64,000 bases of DNA from Dyadobacter chenwenxiniae. GTDB lineage: Bacteria > Bacteroidota > Bacteroidia > Cytophagales > Spirosomataceae. The position numbers were made by a program, and so were the translations under genes. The stretch's first letter is position 1; the number at the start of each line of letters is the position of its first letter. The notes beneath the pieces were generated by a model. That model made no database searches. It worked only from the letters and a program-made list of their open reading frames with translations, and was not told the DNA's origin. Positions 33,964 through 43,551 of the stretch are shown here, one piece after another. The stretch covers positions 1,612,001 to 1,676,000 of the forward strand of contig NZ_CP094997.1 in the NCBI RefSeq assembly GCF_022869785.1. The letters are read 5' to 3'.

Positions 33964-34088
33964 GAAGAGCCTCATTGACAGCCGGATGGAAATAAAGCCG
34001 CTTAATTATCTGATTTTTAAGCTATTTTTCATATCCGTACCGGGACGATTTATTACAATTAATTTAAATACTGCCTAAAAACGCGTTT

Positions 34089-35060
34089 TTACATATTTTT
34101 AGCCGCCTCTGTGAGTTTGGGCAAAATTTCAAAAACATCACCAACAATTCCGTAGTCTGCTGCCTTGAAAAACGGTGCTTCGGGATCTTTGTTAATGACC
34201 ACAATGCATTTGGAACCGTTCACCCCCGCAAGGTGCTGGATCGCACCGGAGATTCCGCAGGCAATGTACAAGTTCGGAGCCACCTTAATCCCGGTTTGAC
34301 CAATGTGTTCGTGGTGCGGACGCCAGTCCAGGTCGGAAACCGGTTTGGAACAGCCTGTCGCAGCTCCCAGCGCCCTGGCCAGGTCCAGGAGCGGCTGCCA
34401 GTGTTCAGGCCCTTTCATTCCGCGCCCGCCGGAAACAATCACTTGCGCCTCGGTCAGTGAAAGCTCAGAGCTTGCTTTCTCCACATTCACAACAGAAGCC
34501 TGGAAATCAGCGTCACGCAGTTGCGGCGAAAATGTTTCGATAACCGCACTCGCAGAAGCCACGTCATTTTCATCAATTTCGATCACGTTCTTTTTCACGA
34601 CCAGGATTTTTATATCCGATTTCATTTCAGTGGTGGCAAAGGCCTTTCCTGTAAAAATGCCCCGGGTCACTTTGAATGAACCATTGATCTCTGGCAGTGC
34701 GGTGACGCCGGAAACAACGCCTGCTTTCAATTTTGCAGCCGCCCTCGCGGCCATTGCATCGCCCAGGCCGGATTTGGATAGGATAATGATCTTGCTGCCT
34801 TCCTGCCCGGCTGCCTGCGCTAACACGTCTGCATATGCGAGACTGTTCTCATGCGACAGTTTTTCATCTGATGCATGGAGCACTTTGGAAGCGCCGTATT
34901 TTCCCGCTATTTCAAGTTCGGATGAAGCAGCTTGGCCAATAGCCAGAACAACCGCTTTGTCACCCGTGTTCTCTGCCACTTTTGCGCCGTAAGCCACTGC
35001 TTCCAGCGATGTTTTTTTTATCGAACCGTTGTCCAGTTCTACATATATAAGGACTGACAT
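34089..35060 (-). CDS. etfA: Electron transfer flavoprotein alpha subunit
   Basis: A 323-residue FAD-binding subunit of ETF, which carries electrons from acyl-CoA dehydrogenases to the quinone pool. The C-terminal FAD domain has the signature GGRGMKGPEHW, then RPHHEHIGQTGIKVAPNLYIACGISGAIQHLAG in successive blocks. Catabolic (group I) rather than nitrogen-fixing or bifurcating type is likely, from the absence of an extra ferredoxin domain. It lies 38 bp downstream of etfB in the usual order. Confidence 0.95.
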   Translation of the reverse strand: MSVLIYVELDNGSIKKTSLEAVAYGAKVAENTGDKAVVLAIGQAASSELEIAGKYGASKVLHASDEKLSHENSLAYADVLAQAAGQEGSKIIILSKSGLGDAMAARAAAKLKAGVVSGVTALPEINGSFKVTRGIFTGKAFATTEMKSDIKILVVKKNVIEIDENDVASASAVIETFSPQLRDADFQASVVNVEKASSELSLTEAQVIVSGGRGMKGPEHWQPLLDLARALGAATGCSKPVSDLDWRPHHEHIGQTGIKVAPNLYIACGISGAIQHLAGVNGSKCIVVINKDPEAPFFKAADYGIVGDVFEILPKLTEAAKNM

Positions 35061-35098
35061 TTGCGCTCAGTTTTAATTTGTAAGTTGATTCAAAAGGT

Positions 35099-35836
35099 TT
35101 ACAGCACTTTTGCTTCTGTTCGCAAAAGGCGGATCAATGTTCCTGCCTCTGCGGCGGGGATCATTTTGCATGCACCTTTCGGTGCGGGCAGGAAGTACTT
35201 TTCCGGCACGGTCATTTCGTCCAGCGAAACCGGCTCTACCACATTCAGTGGCTTTGTCCGTGCGGTCATAATGCCACGCATGTTGGGTATTTTCCACTCC
35301 GCAATCGGTTCCTGGCAGCCTAACACAAGCGGCAAAGGTGCTTTCAGGATTTCTTTTCCGCCGTCAATTTCCCGGCTGATGGTAGCAGAGCCGCCTTCGA
35401 TATCCAGTTTCATAACAGGAGAATAGGAGGCAATTCCGAGCATTTCTCCAACCAGACCATGCACGACGCCGCTGTTATAATCGATGGATTCGCGTCCCAT
35501 CAGAATGAGATCGTAATTGTTTTGCTGCGCAACATGGGCGATCTGAACGGCTACAAAATACGAATCGAGCGGATCGGCATTGATGCGGATTGCATCGTCC
35601 GCGCCAATGGCCAGTGCCTTGCGGATCTGCGGATCAGCGTCGGCTTCTCCCACATGCAGCACAGTTAATGTTCCGCCTGACTGTTCTTTTAGTTCAACAC
35701 CTCTTGCCAGTGCGTAATCGTCGTAGGGGCCGATAATGTACTGGACGCCATTTTTATTAAGTCTGGTGTCGTTGTCCGTAAATGTTATCTTAGCGGTTGT
35801 ATCGGGCACATTGGATATACAAACGAGTATTTTCAT
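35099..35836 (-). CDS. etfB: Electron transfer flavoprotein beta subunit
   Basis: A 245-residue ETF subunit with the AMP-binding site. The start MKILVCISNVPDTTAKI at 35836 is the normal family N-terminus; the frame can be extended 32 codons upstream but that part is not ETF-like. The ETF beta signature region (ILKAPLPLVLGCQEPIAEWKIPNMRGIM in two parts) is present. It forms the etfB-etfA operon with the alpha subunit. Its 5' end faces the TPR gene across about 95 bp that hold promoters for both directions. Confidence 0.95.
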   Translation of the reverse strand: MKILVCISNVPDTTAKITFTDNDTRLNKNGVQYIIGPYDDYALARGVELKEQSGGTLTVLHVGEADADPQIRKALAIGADDAIRINADPLDSYFVAVQIAHVAQQNNYDLILMGRESIDYNSGVVHGLVGEMLGIASYSPVMKLDIEGGSATISREIDGGKEILKAPLPLVLGCQEPIAEWKIPNMRGIMTARTKPLNVVEPVSLDEMTVPEKYFLPAPKGACKMIPAAEAGTLIRLLRTEAKVL

Positions 35837-35871
35837 GAGCTTATATTTATGAATATTGTCTGTAATGAGAA

Positions 35872-35879
35872 TAACTTTG
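35872..35879 (+). promoter_or_regulatory. -7 promoter element for the TPR gene
   Basis: TAACTTTG matches TAnnTTTG on the plus strand, 52 bp upstream of the ATG at 35932, in the divergent gap between etfB and the TPR gene. Confidence 0.4.
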
Positions 35880-35931
35880 TCCGGGCAAATTAAGGGAAAT
35901 CTTAAATAGTATGCAAGCATAATAATATACA

Positions 35932-36258
35932 ATGAACAGCACCTTACTCAGCAATCTCCTCCGTTTTTATGAAGAGGATCCGGACGATCCTTTCAATGTT
36001 TATGCCCTAGCCATTGAGTATACCAAGTCGGATCCGGAAAAAGCTGCGCGGTTTTTTGATATTCTTCTGACCGAACATCCCGATTATCTGCCCACTTATT
36101 ATCACGCTGGTTCATTTTTTGCTGCAAAAGAAGAAATGGAAAAGGCTGAGGAAATTTACCGCAAAGGGGTGGCACTGGCGCTTTTACAAAAAAATAACAA
36201 AGCGCATCAGGAGCTGCAAAGAGCCTTTAACAGCTTTCTGGACGAAATGGACGACTAA
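35932..36258 (+). CDS. Tetratricopeptide repeat protein
   Basis: A 108-residue helical protein with about two and a half TPR units (residues 20-95), including DPFNVYALAIEY, PTYYHAGSFFAAKEEMEKA and EEIYRKGVALAL. No signal peptide or other domain. It probably serves as a small protein-binding adaptor. It is transcribed away from etfB. Partner unknown. Confidence 0.8.
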   Translation: MNSTLLSNLLRFYEEDPDDPFNVYALAIEYTKSDPEKAARFFDILLTEHPDYLPTYYHAGSFFAAKEEMEKAEEIYRKGVALALLQKNNKAHQELQRAFNSFLDEMDD

Positions 36259-36426
36259 CTGATTGGGCCAAAAATTTGCTGTTTAAGGCAAAAACCTGTA
36301 CCTTTCATGATTAGTAAGAATACTACATTCCAGACTGCTTTCGGTAAAATACGTCCTCTGCTCAGTTTAGTTTGATTTATGGAGTTCCCTGGTTGACGGG
36401 AGAGAAAAAATTATTCATTTAATATT

Positions 36427-36783
36427 ATGGAAAAGGAATTATTTATTCCACTTGTGGTAAAGTGGGCACAGGCGCATGGGTTTAAGGATATCCAGGCCAA
36501 TATGGAAGGATTTGAAACACCGAAGTCCTACGAACGGGCCGCCGATAATGCCAAATTTACCCCGGATGTAACAGGCGTAAATATGTTCAACAGGCACTAT
36601 CTGGAAGTTTCAATGAAAACCGACCAGCTTCGTGGAAGCATTTCTAAATGGAAGTTGCTAAGCGAGCTTGCCGGCATGAAAGGTGCTAAATTATATCTGA
36701 TGGCGCCAAGGGGGCATGTCAGGTTCACACGCGAAATCATAGATCAGTACAACATTCCAGCGGAAGTTGTGAAGATCGACTAA
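36427..36783 (+). CDS. Small protein, possible PD-(D/E)XK-like nuclease fold
   Basis: A 118-residue soluble protein that I do not recognise by name. The centre reads TPDVTGVNMFNRHYLEVSMK: a Pro-Asp (46-47), a short spacer, then a beta strand with Glu60 and Lys64, followed by an alpha helix (KWKLLSELAGM) and a final strand (AKLYLMAPRGH). That order recalls restriction-endonuclease-like folds, but the Glu-Lys spacing (ExxxK) is not canonical, so this is a weak reading. It may bind nucleic acid without cutting. A bidirectional terminator follows it. Confidence 0.75.
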   Translation: MEKELFIPLVVKWAQAHGFKDIQANMEGFETPKSYERAADNAKFTPDVTGVNMFNRHYLEVSMKTDQLRGSISKWKLLSELAGMKGAKLYLMAPRGHVRFTREIIDQYNIPAEVVKID

Positions 36784-36825
36784 AACGAAAAGGGATTGTT
36801 AGCTTTAACAATCCCTTTTTCGTTT
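36783..36825. terminator. Bidirectional terminator
   Basis: A near-perfect 19-bp inverted repeat (36783-36801 and 36806-36825, one extra T in the right arm) with AAAA and TTTTT tracts inside the arms. It lies between convergent genes ending at 36783 and 36826 and should stop transcription in both directions. Confidence 0.88.
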
Positions 36826-38130
36826 CTATGCCTGCGGATATTTCCATTCTCCCCGATATTCCCTGCTCAAAAGATTGTTTGCCTCGGCATCGCCCTGGAT
36901 CGTTTCTTTTTCGCCGTCCCAAACTATGCTTCTGCCTAATTTATAAGAGAGCATTCCCAGCAACGCCACATTGGTGGAGCGCTGTCCAATTTCTATTTCA
37001 GAGATCGGCGGTTTGTTCGTTTTAATCGATTCGATGAAGTTTGCCCAAAGTTCCTTGATATTCTGGTCGTCGGGCTTGTTCAGCTGTGCGTCCTGATGAA
37101 TGACCGGCTTTTTTGGGTCTGTTGGGTAAAATGTCCAGCCATCGAGCCAGCCCATGTGGAATGTGCCCTCCGTTCCGTAGAAATAAACACCTACTGCTTG
37201 CTGTGGATGCGTTTTCTCCGCATTGTTGGCTGCAAAATTCCGGTGCTCCCATTCCAACGTAAATCCGTCAAAATCATAAACGGCTACCTGGTGGTCCGGC
37301 GCATCGGTGTTGTCCTGCCTGATTGCACGACCGCCGGTTGAATAAATTTTCTTCGGATATTTTTGTTCCGACCACCATAAAACCTGGTCAAGCCAGTGAA
37401 TGCCCCAGTCTCCCAATGTCCCGTTTGCGAAGTTGAGATAACCCCGGAATCCCCTGGGATGCATGGTTTTGTTATAAGGCATCAACTGCGCTGGTCCGCA
37501 GTAGAAATCCCAGTCCAATCCTTGTGGCGGCTCAGAATCGGGTGTCTTTTGGCCGGGCCCGCCTCCGTAATGTACAAAGGCGCGTGCCATGCCTATTTTT
37601 CCGGCCTTTCCCGATTTCAGGAATTCCATTCCCGAAACATTATGTGGAGAAACGCGCCTGTGCGTGCCTACCTGCGCGATTTTTCCATGTTTACGCGTCG
37701 CGTTGACCATCGCGCGGCCTTCCTTGATCGTGTGCGAAATGGGTTTTTCGACATATACGTGCGCGCCTGATTCGATGGCCGCAATGCAGCACAACGCATG
37801 CCAGTGATCCGGCGTTGCCACGATCACGACTTCCGGTTTTTCTTTGGCCAGAAGCTCGCGGTAATCTTTGTAAATCTTCGGTTTATCCGGCGTGAGCTTG
37901 GCCATTTCCGCAGCACAAACTTTAAGCTGGTTGTCGTCCACATCACAAAGCGCGACAAGCTTGTTCTCGCCCGACTGCAGCGCGCAGCGCAGTATATTGG
38001 TTCCCCACCAACCCGTTCCGATCAATGCCGTGCGGTAAGGAGCGGCCCGGCTAATGGCGCTTAGTAGTGGCAGCGATGAAAAGGCGGCACCCGCAAGCGC
38101 CGACTTTTCGATAAAGGTTCTACGATCCAT
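36826..38130 (-). CDS. Gfo/Idh/MocA family oxidoreductase, Tat-exported
   Basis: A 434-residue sugar dehydrogenase-like protein. The N-terminus has a twin-arginine signal (RRTFIEK, then a hydrophobic stretch to about residue 30), so it is probably exported folded with its NAD(P) bound. The Rossmann motif GTGWWG is at 38-43, and the catalytic-type EKPISHT gives Lys129. The C-terminal domain is of the GFO_IDH_MocA_C type with DWGIHWLDQVLWW. Secreted members in Bacteroidota act on glycans, some as glycosidases. It lies 17 bp downstream of an acetyl esterase gene, suggesting joint work on acetylated sugars. Confidence 0.9.
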   Translation of the reverse strand: MDRRTFIEKSALAGAAFSSLPLLSAISRAAPYRTALIGTGWWGTNILRCALQSGENKLVALCDVDDNQLKVCAAEMAKLTPDKPKIYKDYRELLAKEKPEVVIVATPDHWHALCCIAAIESGAHVYVEKPISHTIKEGRAMVNATRKHGKIAQVGTHRRVSPHNVSGMEFLKSGKAGKIGMARAFVHYGGGPGQKTPDSEPPQGLDWDFYCGPAQLMPYNKTMHPRGFRGYLNFANGTLGDWGIHWLDQVLWWSEQKYPKKIYSTGGRAIRQDNTDAPDHQVAVYDFDGFTLEWEHRNFAANNAEKTHPQQAVGVYFYGTEGTFHMGWLDGWTFYPTDPKKPVIHQDAQLNKPDDQNIKELWANFIESIKTNKPPISEIEIGQRSTNVALLGMLSYKLGRSIVWDGEKETIQGDAEANNLLSREYRGEWKYPQA

Positions 38131-38147
38131 TCCAGATATTTTAAAAA

Positions 38148-39446
38148 CTATTTTTTAGTGAGTTTTTCGATCAGCCAGTTGTTCATCAAATCCTTTTCTT
38201 CCTGGTAAGTCCAGTGGCCCGTATCCTGGTAAAGTTTCAGCTCTTTGGGAGCCGTGGTCACATTATAAGCCGCATACATGGAAGTTGGAGGGCAGGTTTC
38301 ATCATTATATCCCCAAATGTAACAACCAGGCACTTTGACCCTTCTGGCGAAATTAACCACGTCGTAATAAGCAACAGTGGCTACTTTTTCCTTGGTGTTG
38401 TTCCATTTTACACCGTTTTTATCAAAGTAATGCGGCCATCCGCCCGCTCGTCCGTGCAGGTAACCCGTTACATCGCTTAATGCCGGGTAAAATGCGCCCA
38501 GCCACTTAACGCGGGGATCCAGTCCGGCTGTAATGATGGACAATGCGCCTCCCTGGCTTCCGCCGGTTACCGCCAGGTTCGTCCCGTCGTACTGAGGCAG
38601 GCTGGTCAGGAAATCATTGGCACGTACGCAGCCGAGATAAACTCTTTTGTAATAAAATTTATCGCGGTCATCCATATTGTATGCCGGATAACCGTTCAGA
38701 AGGCCCTGGCCCATATCTGTATAAACGGCAGGGTCCATAATAACTGAAATGCCGTGAATCCCAATTTCCAGGGTGATGATGTCTTTTTCGGCAGTCACCA
38801 CATCGCCATAGTAGGGGCGTACGCCAGCCCCGGGAACACGGAGTAATGCAGGATATTTCCCTTCTTTCTTTGGAATGCTGAGAATCCCATAAACGCGTAC
38901 GCCTTTCCGGTTGTTTTGCAGGTTCAGATGGTACACATTTACTTTTTCCGTGCAGCGTTCGGGCAGGAGCGTCATTTTCGTATCCATGGGGACTTCGGCT
39001 AGTTCTTTCTTGGCCGCAGCCCAGAATGTGTCGAAATCCTGGGGATTAGCCACAGTCGGTTCTATTTTTTGCGGATCAAAACCGGCGGTGGCCAGGCCGC
39101 GATATTCATTGCCATCCACGGTAACCCAGGCAATACATCTCAAAAAACCGGGCGTTTTGAGCGTTCCTCCGTCAATGGTCAGTTTCCCGTCAGCAGCGGT
39201 TTTCGTTTCCTTAACAGTCGGATCGAGCTTTTCGAGGCCGATTTCGTAGCGTATGGAAGCATTTTTTACCGGATTCCCATTCCTCGTAACCGTTACCAGG
39301 AACTGCACCTTATCGCCCGTTTTATAGGTCCAGTCGTCCCGGTCCGCGGTAACGACAATTTCAACAGGCCGCCTTGCCGGCTGTGCAACAACAGTTAATA
39401 AAGAGAGCCAGAACAGAACGGCCAGTGGTAAAAAACGATTTCTCAT
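38148..39446 (-). CDS. Acetylxylan esterase (AXE1/cephalosporin-C deacetylase family)
   Basis: A 432-residue secreted carbohydrate esterase. It has a signal peptide (1-21), an N-terminal immunoglobulin-like domain (about 27-125), and the AXE1 hydrolase domain with catalytic Ser297 (GGSQGG), Asp382 (YNDETCP) and His411 (DTGHW). The family (CE7) removes acetyl groups from xylan oligomers and other small acetylated compounds. It is the first gene of a two-gene unit with the Gfo/Idh protein. This supports growth on plant hemicellulose. Confidence 0.9.
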   Translation of the reverse strand: MRNRFLPLAVLFWLSLLTVVAQPARRPVEIVVTADRDDWTYKTGDKVQFLVTVTRNGNPVKNASIRYEIGLEKLDPTVKETKTAADGKLTIDGGTLKTPGFLRCIAWVTVDGNEYRGLATAGFDPQKIEPTVANPQDFDTFWAAAKKELAEVPMDTKMTLLPERCTEKVNVYHLNLQNNRKGVRVYGILSIPKKEGKYPALLRVPGAGVRPYYGDVVTAEKDIITLEIGIHGISVIMDPAVYTDMGQGLLNGYPAYNMDDRDKFYYKRVYLGCVRANDFLTSLPQYDGTNLAVTGGSQGGALSIITAGLDPRVKWLGAFYPALSDVTGYLHGRAGGWPHYFDKNGVKWNNTKEKVATVAYYDVVNFARRVKVPGCYIWGYNDETCPPTSMYAAYNVTTAPKELKLYQDTGHWTYQEEKDLMNNWLIEKLTKK

Positions 39447-39614
39447 AAGGGGTTAGATTTCATGAATTGGATTGAAAATACTTAGCTTGTCAAGTAAAAG
39501 TGACAACACGCCGGAATCTTTAACAAAAACGGGATATTTTTTGCGAATTGCAGTAATTTGCTTGCATAAACGGCAGCCTTTTGGGTTTAATAGAGAATTA
39601 AAAAAAGCGGGATT

Positions 39615-40355
39615 TTGATCAGGATCAATAAGTATATCAGCGAGACAGGATTTTGCTCGCGGCGTGAAGCGGACAGGCTGGTGGAGCAGGGCAGGGTAAT
39701 GCTGAATGGCAGGACGGCGGTTCTGGGCGACAAAGCCACTGCTGCCGACGAGGTGAAAATCGATGGTAAATTATTGAAAACGAGGAAGGCGGCGGTCTAC
39801 ATTGCATTTAACAAACCGGTTGGGATAACCTGTACGACGGAACGCGAGGTGAAAGGTAACATCATTGATTTTATCCGCCACCCCGAGCGCATCTTTCCGA
39901 TTGGCCGGCTGGACAAGCCCTCCGAAGGGCTTATATTCCTAACCAGCGACGGCGACATTGTAAACAAGATCCTCAGGGCGGGAAACAACCATGAAAAGGA
40001 ATATTTGGTGACCGTTGACAAGCAAATCACGCCTGATTTTATAAACAAAATGGCTTCCGGCGTACCTGTTTTGGGCACCATTACCAAGAAGTGTTTCGTG
40101 AAAAAAGAAGGCAGCCATGTATTTACGATTGTCCTTACCCAGGGGCTTAACCGGCAAATCCGGCGGATGTGTGAGTATCTGGGCTATCATGTCACAAAAC
40201 TGAAACGCGTGAGGATCATGAATGTGACATTGGAAAATTTACCCACGGGACAATGGCGAAACCTGACCCGCGAGGAAATGCAGACGATCAATGCGGCAGT
40301 AGAAACTTCTGTCAAGACGGAGGAAGGTTCGTATTTGCCGGGATGGGAAGAGTAG
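39615..40355 (+). CDS. rluF: Pseudouridine synthase, RluF family
   Basis: A 246-residue rRNA pseudouridine synthase. An N-terminal S4 RNA-binding domain (about 3-50) precedes the RsuA-type catalytic domain with Asp100 in GRLDKPSEGLIFLT. The sequence around NRQIRRMCEYLGY resembles RluF, which modifies U2604 of 23S rRNA (and U35 of one tRNA). The specific site is inferred from family. The start codon is TTG at 39615, with no ATG nearby; the resulting MIRINKYISE is the standard start. Confidence 0.85.
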   Translation: MIRINKYISETGFCSRREADRLVEQGRVMLNGRTAVLGDKATAADEVKIDGKLLKTRKAAVYIAFNKPVGITCTTEREVKGNIIDFIRHPERIFPIGRLDKPSEGLIFLTSDGDIVNKILRAGNNHEKEYLVTVDKQITPDFINKMASGVPVLGTITKKCFVKKEGSHVFTIVLTQGLNRQIRRMCEYLGYHVTKLKRVRIMNVTLENLPTGQWRNLTREEMQTINAAVETSVKTEEGSYLPGWEE

Positions 40356-40375
40356 TGTGTTTAAAAACATTAAAT

Positions 40376-41626
40376 ATGATCCGATCATTTACGGCTTTCG
40401 TTTTCCTGAGTTGCCTTTCCTTTTGGTGTAAAGGGCAGAAGCCAGACACATTATTTCTGGAAAAGCTGCTCAGGAGTAAGCCCGAATTGTTTTCAAAGAT
40501 CTTGAACCACCCTCGAAAAAACGAAGTGCAGATCCTGTATACGCAGATCGATCGGGACAAAAACAATGTCCCGCACTTCAAGAGTTACAGCTATCATCTC
40601 AACGACTTGCATTATTTCTTTCCTGCCAGCACCGTTAAGTTGCCGACGGTGATCTTTGCACTGGAAAAAATCAATGAGCTGAACGTGCGCGGACTTACCG
40701 CCAGAAGCACCATGCTGACGGGCGCTGCATTTGCGAAACAAACGGCCGTTGAAAAGGATAGTTCTTCGGAAAACGGCCTTCCCTCTTTGGAACATTACAT
40801 CAAGAAAATCCTGCTGGTGAGCGATAATGATGCTTATAACCGGCTTTACGAATTTATCGGAAGGGCGGAAATTAATCAGAAACTAAAAAAACATAACCTG
40901 ACCACAAGCCGCATTCTCAATCGTTATGCGGTGAAGGACACGGAAATTACTTCGCGACACACCAATCCCGTTTCCTTTTACAACCGGGACAGCCTCGTTT
41001 ATTATCAGCATGGCAAATTTGATCCGCTGGATTATCCGCTTGCATTGTCCAATACGAGCATGGGCAAGGCATATATGGACAGTTCCGACCGCTTTGTAGC
41101 CAAGCCTTTTAATATGGCCAATAAGAATGCATTTAGCATTACGGACCAGCAAGCGGTGATGAAGAAGCTCCTGTTTCCCGAGGTGTTTCCCGAAAACGAG
41201 CGGTTTGACCTCACCCGGCAGGACTACGAATTGATATACACTTTCATGAGCAAGTATCCTGCGGAAAGCAAATATCCCCAATACGATCCGAAGGATTTCT
41301 GGAATGTATATGCCAAATTTCTCTTCTATGGTGCAGATAAGAAGACAACTCCAAACCCTACTATCCGGATCTTCAATAAATACGGCGATTCGTACGGCTT
41401 TATAATAGACAATGCTTACATCGTGGATTTTGAAAATAACGTTGAATTTATGCTGACGGCCGTTGTGCAGTCGAATGAGGATGGCGTATATAACGATGAT
41501 AAGTATGAGTACGAAGAAGTTTGTTATCCCTTCATGAAAAACCTGGGGCGGACGATTTATGAATTTGAATTAAAGAGAAAAAAGGAATATTTACCTGATT
41601 TGTCTAAATTTATAATGGAATATTAA
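40376..41626 (+). CDS. Serine hydrolase of the class A beta-lactamase fold
   Basis: A 416-residue exported protein with a signal peptide (1-20). The penicillin-binding/beta-lactamase motifs appear as SxxK (Ser85-Thr-Val-Lys88) and SDN (149-151). The third motif is not a clean KTG; KYG in IFNKYGDSYGF may take its place. The protein is longer than typical class A enzymes and lacks their Glu166 loop in recognisable form, so it may be a peptidase or esterase rather than a resistance enzyme. The ATG at 40376 starts 20 bp after the rluF stop; in-frame codons upstream overlap rluF and are not used. Confidence 0.82.
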   Translation: MIRSFTAFVFLSCLSFWCKGQKPDTLFLEKLLRSKPELFSKILNHPRKNEVQILYTQIDRDKNNVPHFKSYSYHLNDLHYFFPASTVKLPTVIFALEKINELNVRGLTARSTMLTGAAFAKQTAVEKDSSSENGLPSLEHYIKKILLVSDNDAYNRLYEFIGRAEINQKLKKHNLTTSRILNRYAVKDTEITSRHTNPVSFYNRDSLVYYQHGKFDPLDYPLALSNTSMGKAYMDSSDRFVAKPFNMANKNAFSITDQQAVMKKLLFPEVFPENERFDLTRQDYELIYTFMSKYPAESKYPQYDPKDFWNVYAKFLFYGADKKTTPNPTIRIFNKYGDSYGFIIDNAYIVDFENNVEFMLTAVVQSNEDGVYNDDKYEYEEVCYPFMKNLGRTIYEFELKRKKEYLPDLSKFIMEY

Positions 41627-41653
41627 AATAACTTATCCCTAACCCGTTCAGCC

Positions 41654-42367
41654 ATGAAGACTTGGTTTCTAATCTTTTCTGCAATGGTTTCAGTTAGTGT
41701 TGTCCGTGGCCAGATCAAAAGTGCGAACGACATTTACCGGGTTAAGAACGGCTCTGACTTAACGAAAGTGATCCCATTTGAAGAGCGGTTCCAGTTTACC
41801 AGATTTTTAGACGGACAGGTGTTATTCCGGAATGGCAAAATGTCTAAGGCGAAGATGAATTACAGCCTTGTGCACGGCGAAGTGCTGTTCGTGGATGCCA
41901 AAAAAGACACATTACTTTTCAATGACAACGACCTGATCCGCAAGATCCTGGTGGGTGAAAATCTGTATTTTTATACCAAAGGTCATGGTCACGTGCATGC
42001 GATAGCCGATTTTGGCGGCATCAGGTTGGGCAAGAAACAGTTTCTAGTGCGGATGGGAAATGAGAAATATGCTTCTTATGAGCAGTATTCAGCTACTTCG
42101 GCCATTTCAAGCTATTCATCCTTTGTAAATCAGAACGGAAACTTTCAGGATTTAGAAAGCAACGTGAAAGTGATCTTGAAGCGTAGGTCGATTTTTTTCC
42201 TGATTGATCAAAACGAGAGGGTTATGTTCGCCACACGCCCCAATCTTATGAAGGTCTATCCTAAAAACAAGCGGAAGGTTAACGAGTATTTGAAAGCGAA
42301 TCAAATAAACTTTGAAAAGGAAGAAGATCTAAAAAATGTGCTGGAATTTGCCAGCCGTTTGGAATAA
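41654..42367 (+). CDS. Secreted protein of unknown function
   Basis: A 237-residue protein with a signal peptide (1-19, ending VVRG/Q). The mature part consists of alternating strands and charged turns, including FLDGQVLFRNGKMSKAKMNYSLVHGEVLF, here read as two strands with a turn, a pattern I have seen in other Bacteroidota exported proteins without a known role. No cysteine, lipobox or catalytic signature. It follows the serine hydrolase by 27 bp on the same strand and is probably co-transcribed. Confidence 0.75.
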   Translation: MKTWFLIFSAMVSVSVVRGQIKSANDIYRVKNGSDLTKVIPFEERFQFTRFLDGQVLFRNGKMSKAKMNYSLVHGEVLFVDAKKDTLLFNDNDLIRKILVGENLYFYTKGHGHVHAIADFGGIRLGKKQFLVRMGNEKYASYEQYSATSAISSYSSFVNQNGNFQDLESNVKVILKRRSIFFLIDQNERVMFATRPNLMKVYPKNKRKVNEYLKANQINFEKEEDLKNVLEFASRLE

Positions 42368-42449
42368 TGTGGCTGGATTGCAGAGGAACGTATAATGTGG
42401 ATCGGCTTCTTGGAACGATTTTTTAGAATTCCCCGGAAACATATTCTCC

Positions 42450-43526
42450 ATGAAGGAAAGCGTCTCCAAGATCCTAATTTGGATTTTATTAATCATTGCA
42501 ATTCCGGCCGGTTTGTACTTCGGCAAAACATTTCTGGCGCCACTTGCGATCGGTGCCGTATTGTCCATGATGCTTATTCCGGTGATGGATTGGCTCATGT
42601 CCAAAGGACTCTCAAAAGGCTGGGCCGTTGCGGGAAGCACGGTAACATTGCTGATGTTCCTGGTTTTTCTGGGCTCGCTGATCACCATTCAGGTGAAGAT
42701 GATTTCCCGGGACTGGCCTGAAATCGAAAAGAAGTCTGTTCAATATCTGGACCAGGGACAGAAATTCATAGAAGAGAAATCAGGTCTGGATCCGGACGAG
42801 CAGCTGGCACAGGCGAAGACAATGTTGTCCAAACTCGGCAGCGGCAGCCCGGCGGCGTTAGGGTCGGTAGGAGGGGCTGTGGCGAATGTTATCCTCATTA
42901 TCGTTTACGTGGTTTTGTTGCTGTCTCAAAGAGCGCGCTTCAAGGAGTTTATATTGCTTAATTTTCCAAAGCAGGACCATATCCGCGTCCGGAAAGCACT
43001 AAAAGAAATCCGAAAAACATCGGGCGGTTATTTTTATGGAATGCTAAAAGCCATGATCATTCTGGCCATCCTTTATGGGACGGGTTTTATGATCGGTGGT
43101 GTTAAATATGCTTTTTTACTTGCGTTGATTGCCGCGGTATTTTCATTCATTCCTTACGTTGGCAACGCGATTGGTGGCAGTTTGGCTGCCCTGCTGGCAT
43201 TGGTTTCGGGCGGACCTTCGAGTGTACTGGTGGTATTGATCGTGATGTTTGCCGCGCAAATGATCGATAATTACATTACCCAGCCTTACGTTGTAGGTAA
43301 AGAAGTTGACCTAAACCCATTTATGACCATCACATCAGTTGTCGCTTTTGGTGTGCTATGGGGCATTGCCGGCGCCATCATTGCCATTCCGATCACCGGC
43401 ATCATTCGGGTGACATTCCAATATTTACCCAACACCAAATCACTGGCTTTCGTGATGGGGAACGAAAAGCCAGTGATGGATCTGGAAGGGGTTAAGGAAA
43501 AAGTTGACGAGAGAAACAGTGCTTAA
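42450..43526 (+). CDS. AI-2E family transporter
   Basis: A 358-residue membrane protein of the AI-2E/PerM family (PF01594), with about seven or eight transmembrane helices in paired blocks separated by a cytoplasmic helical region (about 95-140). The conserved C-terminal segment DNYITQPYVVGKEVDLNPF and GAIIAIPITGIIRV is present. Members export autoinducer-2 or act as Na+/H+ exchangers; the substrate cannot be assigned. It converges on the bestrophin gene. Confidence 0.88.
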   Translation: MKESVSKILIWILLIIAIPAGLYFGKTFLAPLAIGAVLSMMLIPVMDWLMSKGLSKGWAVAGSTVTLLMFLVFLGSLITIQVKMISRDWPEIEKKSVQYLDQGQKFIEEKSGLDPDEQLAQAKTMLSKLGSGSPAALGSVGGAVANVILIIVYVVLLLSQRARFKEFILLNFPKQDHIRVRKALKEIRKTSGGYFYGMLKAMIILAILYGTGFMIGGVKYAFLLALIAAVFSFIPYVGNAIGGSLAALLALVSGGPSSVLVVLIVMFAAQMIDNYITQPYVVGKEVDLNPFMTITSVVAFGVLWGIAGAIIAIPITGIIRVTFQYLPNTKSLAFVMGNEKPVMDLEGVKEKVDERNSA

Positions 43527-43551
43527 CTAACACATTGCACACTTTTTCGCC

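Noticed and set aside
40376..41626. Antibiotic-resistance class A beta-lactamase
   Set aside because: SxxK and SDN motifs are present but the third motif and the Glu166 loop are not clear, so resistance function is not supported.
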